Shown one piece after another: positions 44,059 to 54,084 of a stretch of 64,000 bases of DNA. How positions within the stretch are numbered: the stretch's first letter is position 1; each line of letters begins with the position of its first letter. This stretch comes from Dipteris shenzhenensis. Taxonomy: Eukaryota > Polypodiophyta > Polypodiopsida > Gleicheniales. Under the pieces are notes generated by a model. The model was given only the letters and a program-made list of their open reading frames with translations. It was not told the origin of the DNA and did no database searches. A program made the position numbers and the translations under genes. Where the stretch lies: assembly GCA_047967505.1 (NCBI GenBank), contig CM106540.1, one strand, 5' to 3'.

Positions 44059-46981
44059 AGAATCAATCTAGGCATGTAAACCATAGATGATATTCGATAC
44101 ACTGATGCATATCATCACATGTTTGTCATTGGTAAGTGGAAGAGAACTTCCAACCACTAGGATTGATGGAGTTTGGATTATGGCAAGCAAAAGCAAACAT
44201 GCAAAAAATGGAAATGAACTGCAATGTACTAGAAGCCAAGAGGGAACGATGGAAGAAAAGCTAGGAGAAAGATGAAGAAGCACAATGAAAAGAGGTGGAT
44301 ATGAATAGGGAAATGAATGAATTGAAAGAAAATTTATCAAAGTCCAAGGAGATTATCCAACTAGTAGCACATGATGAGACCTACGTACACTATGATTAAA
44401 TTTGGCACTGGTGCATCGCTATTACTTGTGGTCGATGAATATAATCAAGTTATCATGCTTGATGAGTTGGTTAGTTTTTGTAAATATCCCATGAATTAAG
44501 CTTTTGACTTCAATCATATCAAATTATATTGTTCTTAACTCAACTTTTTATAGCCTTTCTGTGTTATTGAGTACATATATTTTTATTTTGCATATAATCA
44601 CTAATTTGGAAAACAATCTAATTTTAGCATTTTTAAAAAGGAGGTAGAAAAAAAAGTATGAAAATTTTAGAGATGAGATGCGACATCAAGTCCATCAGAC
44701 CTGATCCTCCCTCTAAATATTAGAGGTAGTACTTTAAATATTTGTGATGGACAAAGATTAGCGCTTTTTGAAAACTAAAGACCAACAAATATACGAATAA
44801 GGGATTTCCTACATGAGCTTTTCATCATGATCATCATTGTGATATTTAAGATATAATGAGATGGACTATGATCATGTGAATGTTGATGATATAGTTTATC
44901 AAATTTGCATTCACCATGGTTGTTTCTTTTGATTCCCCAATGCTCGCTCATTGTCAAAGGCATGCATTAAAAATAGAGGATTGGTTAGGTAAAATTATAA
45001 GTTAGTAGGAATATATTGCAAAAATAGAATTATACATATTCAATTCACAAATAGAAAGCTCCTACCCTTTCAAAGAATCCCAAAATAATAAAGGCTTAAA
45101 ATTTAAGAAAGTGATAAAAGTAAGAAAGCTATAAAATAAGAAAGTTGCAAAACAAAAAAAGAAAATCCATATGTGATGTGCGTGAAGTGGTGGCATACTT
45201 TCTCTTCGGTTATTTCTAATATGAGAGAGCATGCCCCTCTTTCATTAGCTTTTATTTTTCATCTCTACTTTTAATTTATCTTTTAGTTTTGCTTTCAGCT
45301 CAGTTTTCAGTTCAAGTTTTTGTTCTACTTTTATGTAGTTCAGATGTGAAAACTTCACCTTTGTTGATTGTTGTCATGGATGATTTTTCCCTATTCTTTT
45401 CGTTAAGAAGCAAAATTTTTATATTGGTGTCAAAATTTTGTATGCCCTCATAAAAATAAAGGTTTGAAACATTCACAAGGATTTGAAACTTTTATACGAA
45501 AATAAATAAAGTTTCGCTAGGATTCACAATTTTGTATTCAAATTTCAAAAGAAAATATATAAAATTATAATATGTTCTATCAATATTATGAAACCAAAAA
45601 AACAAGCTCTATAAACTTTCACCAACATTTTATATTAATATATAAGTATAGCTTCGATAAAAAACATCCTTGATTATTGTATTTGACTAAACACTTACAT
45701 GGTGATGAGAACACTTGAAATAAGTGCAAATTTTTCATATTCACCAATCACATTAGATAAAAAATGCTCACATACTCACTCACTTGTGTCCAATTCCTTA
45801 ATCCTATGTCCCCCACCTTGCAAAATCAAGTAGGCCAATTGATTGGCTCTTTTGCCTTCATGACTAAGCCTAGAGCCCTATGCCTCTTTGTGCTTCCACT
45901 TCCAATCCATCATGTCCGTCGATTCTCTCTGGATGAATTCCTTCTTGAAGATATCTCACACATGCTATTTGTAGTGGTTGATGATGGTGGATACCTTGGA
46001 CCCATTCACGTGACCAAAGCCTCACTTTAGCTAGAGATGGTGCACTACATACTTTAGCAAACTCATGGAACATGCTTCCAACTTCACGATAAACTTGTGA
46101 GTCATGACACTCTACTCCTCACCCTACATGTGTAGCCCAAGATCACCCCTTCCTTAGAATGCTCCATGTGCCCTGATGGGCCAATGCTATGGCAATGAAT
46201 ACAGATCTCATCCACCTTGAAAGGTTGGGAATAATTATATGTGAGATAAGCTTTCATAGTAGTAAGTGAGTGTCATTTGTTGTAGCATGATTGGGTGCCA
46301 TTTCACTTAAAGAACTTCCTTGGATACACAAAATTGTCTATGTTAATGAACATCACCCAGTGGCCTTCACAATTGACATTGTATCTAGACAGAGCATAGC
46401 TAGCTAGTCATTATCATACTTGCTCTCCAATGCGATTCTGAGAAAAAATTCCTTCTCAATTGATGTAGGCCTCAATTTGATCTATCTAACATTTTGGGAC
46501 TCAAAAAGTAGATCCAAGCATTGATCTTGTTTCCTACAAAAACTTGTGGCTTCTCCACAAAGCAATGCACTTTGCATGTCTTCTCATCCATAACCACCAC
46601 TTCATACATGGAAGGCTAGTCCAACTATTCCATAATTAAATCCTACTATCAGAAAAGCAAGAAGCATCCAGGAAATCATGAGCACTTGATGCTGTAGCAA
46701 TACATGAAGTGTTTGGGAAAGATTAGGTTAGTCATGAGGATGAGAGATTTATTATAGAGATGAAATCAAGGGAAAATTACTACCTTTGTGACCATAATAA
46801 TTGCTTCACCTCCATCAGAGTTTTAGGACTCAAAGGATACTTGATAATAACATCACTATTGAGAACAAATAACGGTTCATTGGATCCATCTAAGAGCTTG
46901 TTTGTAGCTAGCACCAATTGACCTATCATATACATTAGCTCATACTCCTGGGAGCAAACTCTTTGGATGCCTAGTCTAGCT
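44059..46981. other. decayed repeat DNA, related to 28980-29640 in inverse orientation
   Basis: No intact gene. The minus strand between about 46640 and 44395 contains stretches matching plus-strand 28980-29640. Examples are an AAGTGCA.YRCTTTGTGGAGAA segment near 46560, an AARYGAAATGGCACCCRATC segment near 46300, and GAGATGAGATG near 44670. One translated stretch (minus, near 46200) has a C-x2-C...H arrangement (ICIHCHSIGPSGH), suggesting a former zinc-finger protein of a mobile element. The class is unknown. Confidence 0.45.
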
Positions 46982-46986
46982 TCAAA

Positions 46987-47688
46987 TGTTAAATTACATG
47001 GCGCAGCGAAACAAAAACTGAACAAAGAATAGAGAGTACAGAGCAAACTGGAGATGAACAAAATTTTCCTTCAATACTGATGTAGTACAGATGATGGCTC
47101 TGTCCACCCGTGTGCTCCCACAGTGGAGTTTAGATGGCGATCTAGATAGATACTAGGTGAAAAGCTACTAGTTGGAAGATCTCTGCTAGAAGATCTAATC
47201 TGGTACAATGGACTGGGAAGGTTGCCTCTTTATAGCTATGAGGGCGGTAGTTGGATCAACATAGTCGGTAGAATCGACCAGTCAACCTAGTTGGTAGAGC
47301 CGACCAGTCAACCTAGTCGATGGAACCGACTAGTCATCCATGGAATATTCCCTATATTGTCGCCTCAAGGGCTCTCACCCCCGAATCCCCACTAGGGGGG
47401 CCGTTGGCCCCCCTATGGAAGAGTAAGGGGCTCCCACATAATCAAGACAATGTGCCTCATTGTGCTGTCAGCTTACCTACCTTGCTTGGCCCATAGGCTA
47501 GACTCACATAGATCACCTTTCTACCATCAACGGTCTCATTTTGATACACCTCATCTAACATGCAAGTCAGGATCCATCTAGTGTCTCGGTCTCACACATG
47601 GCTTCTCCTCATATGGGGGCCTTACAACTTGAGCACTTTGGACCACTGGTGGTTACCCTAGGAGGTGGGGCATTGAGCATATCTAACA
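46987..47688 (-). repeat. solo copia LTR (702 bp) with perfect 5-bp target duplication
   Basis: The minus strand begins TGTTAGATATGC at 47688 and ends TAACA at 46987. TCAAA flanks both sides (46982-46986 and 47689-47693). The first part is similar to the LTR of the copia at 32550 (shared TGTTAGATAT start and a CCCCATATGAGGAGAAG-type block near 47600). A minus-strand TATAAAG box lies near 47230. No internal sequence or primer site is attached. Confidence 0.88.
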
Positions 47689-47693
47689 TCAAA

Positions 47694-49600
47694 TTCCTTT
47701 AGGAAACCCAGCATCACCTACATTCCCAAAATTAAAAATACTCTGCCAATTTTGCTCGTCTCCCCTTTTCACTTTTTGTGTGGATGATTTGTGCAGGATC
47801 CATGACTGCCGTGGCCTCTCTAGTGCCCACTACCAATTTTGCACATATCTACCTCTACAAATCCACACACAGATTCTGCCCTCATGTCCATCAATTCCCC
47901 TCTTGTCGTCTGATTGTCAAAACATTACCTTGCACAATAGCAACAGAATTGTAAGCATTAATTTCAGTCTGATCCTACTTTTGTTCCATCTATTGTCACT
48001 CATATTAGCTACACACTACCTTGATGAAGCTTAGACTTAGCTAGTTCTGCCTTCATCTCCAAAATTGGATGCTATGGATTCCTCTATATGCCTTGTGGTA
48101 GCCAAGCCAAACTATTTGATCATAGAAGTTGAAACTTTAGCTGAAACTTTTTGCTTTTAAAGCTTTCTCTACACTTCAATTAGCTTTCTAGATTTTATCT
48201 TTTTATGGAGTTTTGTTTCAGCAGTTAACCCTGATGACATATGCTTTATGCTCCCTTAAAATTTCCAGTCTTGATATGGGTTGGTCATGTAAAGATTCCT
48301 CTACCTGCTCAGTAGCTCCAATGGCATCATCCCCAAGCTATAGGCATTGCACTCCTTGTCATGTCCAAAATCAAATAGCCACTCTTTACCCAACATCCCC
48401 TCTCATCATGGTCATGACAAACTATTTGTCCCTACTCAACAACCTCAACAAGCCAGATCTGCCACTTTTGGCACAAAATTGTCATCCCCTTAATGTAGAT
48501 AAGAAAGACCTTTGGCCACTCCTAGAGTTATGTTGTCTCAACTTAAGATCAAACGTCTACTTTCCTTCTAGAATAGGCACTGCCCTCAATGAACAGTATT
48601 TATAAACCAAGTGCCATTGGGAGCCTTTCGCATAAAACCCAATGAGATGCTAGTGGTGTGTGTTGTTGAGTGCAGCAACCTTAGTGAAAAATTACTTGCG
48701 TGCTTGCATTTTTACCCTCCAAATTCTTGATGGAAATAGCTCGCTCACCATCTGGTGGCATCCCCTTGTAAACCACTTCAAATCCACCATAACCATGCCT
48801 CTCAATGAATCCATGTGCTACCTTCTCAAGGTCCTTGAAAGAGAATCTCATACATGTGAAATTGCAAATCTGTTGATCTTTTGGTATAAGCTACTTGTGA
48901 ATGCATGCTTAGCCATATCTTCATACCTAGAAAGATCACCATGATTCCATGGATACCAATGCGATCATTCACCTGCTAGGTATACTAATCTATCTTAAAT
49001 ATGAAGGCTAGTCTATGGAGTTGTTTTTTAGGAAAGAAACCTTTCTAGGATATGACACATTGTGTAAGATTTTGTGTAATTTATTGAGTAAGAAGTAGGA
49101 TGAAGTCTTTCTGTGGTAAAAAGCTATTGTGCATTGTGTAAGCTTCCATGTAATTCACTAAAAGTAAGAAGCAACATGAATGTTGCTATGGTAAAAAGAT
49201 GGTCCAAAATTGCAAATTTGTAGACAGAGTTGCACATAGGCATCCTTGGAGGATGACACATCTCCAATGAAGGTAAAATACGTTGTGGCAAAGTAATCAA
49301 GGCCTGGTATGGAAAGCATCTCCCACGAGTTGTTACCTATGGCTGTTCTTGCTATAATTGGCCCTGTAAGTTGCTATCTATTGAGAGTTGCTTGACTTTA
49401 ATGCCACTCCATCATCACCCATGAGCATCCAACATGTACACCAGGGCCAAGATAGACACCATTCGCTCCACAACTATCAAGGAGGAGGATGGCATCTATA
49501 AAGTGCTCCCAAGAAGCTTGTCATCCCCTAGCATTTACATACCCACTTAAGTCTTTATTTTATTCTTTTCTTATATGTTGGGTCCAACATCGTGACAAAC
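47694..49600 (-). other. decayed protein-like stretch of an unidentified mobile element
   Basis: The minus strand between about 48950 and 48200 gives broken but protein-like segments (for example SLRGMVMVDLKWFTRGC and KGSQWHLVYKYCSLRAVPILEG), which suggests an old mobile-element coding region. I cannot name the family. The rest of the interval has no recognisable feature. Confidence 0.3.
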
Positions 49601-49607
49601 TTGCTTT

Positions 49608-49642
49608 GGGGGGGGGGGAGAGAGAGAGAGAGAGAGAGAGAG
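49608..49642 (+). repeat. G-run and (GA)n microsatellite at a LINE 3' end
   Basis: A run of about 11 G is followed by about 12 GA units, and then the LINE 3' terminal sequence starting near AGTATTAACATCCACGAGAG. Confidence 0.93.
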
Positions 49643-51295
49643 AAGAAAGAGAGAAGTATTAACATCCACGAGAGGCCTATGGGGCAAAGTACAAAGTACA
49701 CCAAAAAGGGAAAACACATACAAGCCTCAATGAGCTAGAGCAAAGGGTGCCCTTGCTGAATACTATGCAAATATCACTAAAGAGCACAATAGCTCGAGCA
49801 AAAATCAAATACAAACTAAACCAAGCTGAGGGCCAAGACTCAAAAATTGAAGCCTGGCACCATGGTGGCTTGCCTGTGAGTGATGAAAATATCTTGAATC
49901 TATGTTTGTCGGGCCATCTCATGTTGTGGTGGGGGAGGCATGGTCTCATCGATCTCTGAACCTATTGGCCTATGTTCATCAGAGTGACCCCTCATCTCGG
50001 GCGGTCTCCCCTAAGGAAAGTTGTGATAGGCCGAACCTCAATAGAGTATGCTCTAGTCATGCTTCATGTCACGGGGTGGTCTCTGTATCTTCTCTTGACA
50101 ACACCATGTCGGCTCTCTTTATTGATCCAGACTACTTGCATATCAGCTAGATCCTCCTCCTCCACCCCACTATGCCCTAGAGTGACTCAATTGCATAAAA
50201 GTCAGTGACATGTTGTTGTGCACGGTTAACCTCTGTATCCTGTGGTTTGGTTGCCTCCTAATAATCTCTAGTCTATTGTAGTACAATCTCCCTAAGTCAA
50301 CGCATCTCAAATAGATAGAGTCCAATGCAGACCTGGTCATGGACATGGATCAGTCTCACGAGAGTGGGTCAAAACCGCTCCCCTCCTCGTAGAGGCAGTT
50401 GTATCATCCTCGGATCTCATACTAGTCATGAGGGTGGGCCGAAGCCGCTCCCCTCCTAGTAGAGGCAATTGTATCGTCCTCGGATCTCATAGTAGGCTAG
50501 GCAGGCACAAAGAAAATGCTCCTCTATCTCAACCACTCCCACTGTGCATAACATACAGATCCACTGCTCTTTGGGTATAGTGCTGCTTTGCGTGCCTCAA
50601 TCCTCAACTAATGGGATGAAACCCGCATCTGCCCAACGGCGATCCTCAATGCATGCAAGACTCCTATGTCCTTGAGATACTAGGGTCCAATGAGATGAAT
50701 CCCTATTTTGATACTCTCAAGAAGTGGTCGCGATATAACTAAGTCTTGGTGGGGAGCTCCTAATCCCCTCCAAGTTCAAGATGTATGGAGTTGGAGGAGA
50801 CCTAACCATATGATACGGTCAATCTCATCTTATGGGATCGACTCAGGAGGTGCATCCATGTTGTACTGAAAGGGGGAAAGCCTATCCATCTAAATGTCAC
50901 GTCTGGAAAACCATGTAGGTATACGTGCATACCATGTGTCTGCTCCACTATTTGCAAGTCGCCCAAATGACTCCACCATCGCTGGCCTTGATAGTCTCTA
51001 TCGAGGTATGTCCCAAACTCTATGGATGAATGTCACTATCTGATAGATGGCATGGTGTCATTGAAAACTCTACCTATGCTATCTCATGTGGGACTGAGGA
51101 CTTACTCCAAATCACTCAGGACCCCATAGTCACCTGTAGCTGCTCAAATCTTCTCCGCTCTATCTTTAGGAGATCACTGCCTTAGAAGGGTATGAACATG
51201 GCCATCGATTGCACTAACATGTTGAAAATCCAGCCCTTTACTAGTGGATCTTGAAAGTGTGCCTGGAAGCACTGTCTCTCTAGCCAGGCAATGTG

Positions 51296-51535
51296 TCATG
51301 TGAAGAGTGCTCCCAACAAGTATGTGTAAGACTGCACTATCTCCACTATCTCACCATGGTAAGTGAAGTTGAGTCGACAAAGAAGTGTGTGTGAGGCGTT
51401 GAAGACCATAGCCTTGGTCTTCCCAAGGTTGACTATCAAGTATGTCTCTCTGCCAAACACATCTAGGGCCTCCACATGTCTCTGCAACCCCTCCGTTGAA
51501 GATGATATAAGGACTATATCATCAATGTATAGCAA
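51296..51535 (-). pseudogene. LINE RT active-site fragment (YIDD)
   Basis: MLYIDDIVLISSSTEGLQRH is the RT motif with catalytic Asp pair, followed by the FGRETYLIVNLGKTKAMVF segment typical of the RT palm-thumb border (a 'vN..KT..mvF' pattern). Confidence 0.88.
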
Positions 51536-51916
51536 TATCTATATCATGAGGTCGGCTAGTAAGGATCCCTCACCCCCTAGGCAGTCTATGAGGTCAGCTA
51601 GTATAGCGATATCTGTATCATGGAGTTGGCTAGTACGGATCCATCACCCCCTAGGTGGTCTATGAAGGATGTGATCTCATTGATGTAAAGTCCAAAGAGA
51701 GTCAATGAGAGGGGGCAACGCTGCTTCACCCCAATTGCTGCTTCACCCGGATCGTGCTCTTGACCTAATCTAATAGACCACCTAGAGCACGAAGTCTACC
51801 TCCGACTGACTCATATAGGCTCATTACACCCCACATTAGTATCTCTAGAATTTCCATCTCCTATAGGCTCTTGATCATACGAGATCACAGGACAATGTCG
51901 AAGGCCTTCTGAAAGT

Positions 51917-52216
51917 CTACAAAGCAGGCATAGAATTTTTGTGTTTGAATCTCGCCTCCTCAATGATAGCCCTCAGAGTGAAGATGTGATCTAGAGTAGA
52001 ATGCTGCCTCTTGAATCCTTCCTGTCCTAGTGCCCATTGACCTTGACCTTCAGTATGACTATTGAGATACTTCTCTAACACCGACCCATATATTTTGGCC
52101 AAAGTATGGCCAATCACAAGGGTGCAGTAATTCCCAATATCCATAGGGTCCCTAGCTTTGCATATCGGCAAAATAGTAGTGGTGTTCCAAGCAGGTTGGA
52201 AGCCATGGCATGGCAT
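51917..52216 (-). pseudogene. LINE RT N-terminal fragment
   Basis: Reads ICKARDPMDIGNYCTLVIGH, then TLAKIYGSVLEKYLNSHTE and GFKRQHSTLDHIFTLRAI. These are the conserved RT blocks 'dp.nYR.i...H.laKlYgsvL' and 'Q.GFr..rsT.DhiftLr'. The catalytic FVDF..AFD block lies just downstream in a broken frame. Confidence 0.85.
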
Positions 52217-53034
52217 ACAGCTTGGTTGAACATCTGTTCTAGGACCGGATCTAAGATCTCTTGCCCATGTGCAAGGTGCTCAGTTCGTAGGCCCTCATGA
52301 TCCTATGCTCTCTGGTTGTGTAGCCTATGGAGTGCAACTCGTACATTCTGGGTGGTGAACAAGTGAGAGGTAGTGGGCCTGAGCATAGAGGATATATTCA
52401 ATGGTGCTTGCATAGGGACATGATAGAGAGAGCATGCATAAGTGTGCCACACTCTGGCTCAGTGATGGGAATAGGTGGCTTCCCCTCCGATAGAAGCCCC
52501 CACCCAGTGGTCGAATGTCCTCCTCAAAATGATATGATAATCCATCTCTTACATCAATCATCAAAATACTCACTGTGTCTCAGATGGTGTTAAATGGCCT
52601 AGGGCTTGCTCCATGTGATGTGGGCTCTCATTTCTACACATCAAGGGTTTTGAGGCAATTTCCCATCTCGAGCTTGCGTGGATCAGGTGGTGGGGAAGGA
52701 TTTGATGTGGCAACATCCTATATCATTGAGACAAGGGTCTCAGAGACATGGGTAAGGTCTATGTCATCTCCGAGTAGGGTTGGAAGCTCTTTGGCTAAGT
52801 GACTCACAAATGCATTTATATTACTTATGTCAGTCTGTGCTAGTGCTATAGACATATATACATTGTTTTTTTCTGCGAATACTTCATTGCGTGGGAAACC
52901 TCAAAAGAGGTGAAACCCAACATGAAGTACAAAAGCTGAGCATTACAAATATGAGGACGCAAAAGTAAATCAAATCTCAAGAAGAACTAGAGGAGGTATA
53001 CACACACACTCTTTTTGGAAGAGAGATATTTCCT

Positions 53035-53035
<1 letters not shown>

Positions 53036-53067
<32 letters not shown>

Positions 53068-53104
53068 TACACACACGCACGGACGCGCGTGCGCACACAC
53101 ACAT
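53036..53104 (+). repeat. (TC)n-(AC)n compound microsatellite
   Basis: CT and then CA dinucleotide repeats with CACGCACGGACGCGCGTGCG interruptions. Confidence 0.95.
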
Positions 53105-53377
53105 TGTGGGCACATGCATCATTTTTTGCAAGGTTCAGGTAGTAAGGCATTCGAATGCTTGACGGACGCAATTGGACTACACATGCGAGCAAGGTCCCGG
53201 CAAGACATGGGTTTCCAATAAAAACGTAGAACTTTGCTTTTGGATTTCAACAAGAGCATGTGGTTGTAACTCTGATAAGGTCTGGCAGCTTTCAACAACT
53301 GTGTGCCCTTGATTCCGATAGCATCCAATCTTATCGGATTTTAATATCGGGCTCTTTGTCTCCAAGGGAATGAAATA

Positions 53378-53395
53378 CACACACAAACACACACA

Positions 53396-53448
<53 letters not shown>
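53378..53448 (+). repeat. (CA)n-(CT)n compound microsatellite
   Basis: Short CA runs are followed by about 27 CT units. It precedes the first copy of the duplicated segment upstream of the aspartate-semialdehyde dehydrogenase gene. Confidence 0.95.
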
Positions 53449-53451
<3 letters not shown>

Positions 53452-53623
53452 ATGAATCATGGCCTATAGGGTGAGCACCAATGACTAGGACTCAACGCGT
53501 GGGACTTTCGTGCACGATAAGGTATTTGTTAAGCAAACTACAAGTAAATGCATAGTCATCGAGGAGTGAACTTGAAGGAGTGAAGTTAGGTGTGCCCAAC
53601 TCTTTCAAGTTCACTCTTCGCAC

Positions 53624-53624
53624 A

Positions 53625-53668
<44 letters not shown>

Positions 53669-53670
53669 CA

Positions 53671-53722
<52 letters not shown>

Positions 53723-53724
53723 CA

Positions 53725-53776
<52 letters not shown>

Positions 53777-53834
53777 CTCTCTCTCTCTCTCTCTCTCCAC
53801 ACATAAGACACACACACACACACACACACTCTCA

Positions 53835-53882
<48 letters not shown>

Positions 53883-53909
53883 CTCTCTCTCTCTCTCTCT
53901 CCACACATA

Positions 53910-53953
<44 letters not shown>

Positions 53954-53969
53954 CTCTCTCTCTCTCTCT
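53624..53969 (+). repeat. long alternating (CA)n/(CT)n compound microsatellite
   Basis: There are five alternations of CA and CT runs over about 345 bp. All six reading frames give open Thr-His, Ser-Leu or Val-Cys strings, which are artefacts. It ends 116 bp before the aspartate-semialdehyde dehydrogenase start codon and so may overlap its promoter. Confidence 0.97.
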
Positions 53970-54032
53970 ATGGAGCACTAAAAGCAATGACTAGAGTGGG
54001 AGTTTCGTGCACGATAAGGAACTTGCTAGTAA

Positions 54033-54059
54033 ATGCAGTGTGAAGGTGAAGAAGAGTGA
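54033..54059 (+). promoter_or_regulatory. short upstream ORF in the likely leader of the ASD gene
   Basis: ATG at 54033 opens eight codons ending TGA at 54057-54059, 25 bp before the main ATG. It matters only if transcription starts upstream of it, which the sequence cannot show. Confidence 0.35.
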
Positions 54060-54084
54060 AGTGAGGTTTGTGGGCTGGCTGGCG

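Larger units (their letters stand above)
49617..52810 (-). mobile_element. LINE (non-LTR), family 2, copy A, 5'-truncated
   Basis: The minus-strand order from 52.8 kb down matches the copy at 60.7-64 kb: an endonuclease-RT linker (52.7-52.3 kb), RT (52216-51917: GNYCTLVIGHTLAKIYGSVL, GQEGFKRQHSTLDHIFTLRA), the RT active-site region (MLYIDDIVLISSSTEGLQRH at 51535) and a 3' part ending in the GA/CT tract at 49.6 kb. The second catalytic block contains the YIDD form of the box. Stops are frequent and local tandem duplications exist (51540-51640). It is inactive. Confidence 0.85.
53481..54070 (+). repeat. duplicated upstream segment flanking the microsatellite
   Basis: CAATGACTAG...TTTCGTGCACGATAAGG...AGTAAATGCA...GAGTGAAGT is present at 53481-53590 and again at 53982-54070, each preceded by a (CT)n run. 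The second copy forms the likely 5' leader of the aspartate-semialdehyde dehydrogenase gene. Confidence 0.87.

Noticed and set aside
53492-53981. Long open frames on both strands giving Thr-His, Ser-Leu or Val-Cys strings
   Set aside because: They are translations of (CA)n/(CT)n microsatellites; a dinucleotide repeat has no stop codon in these frames.
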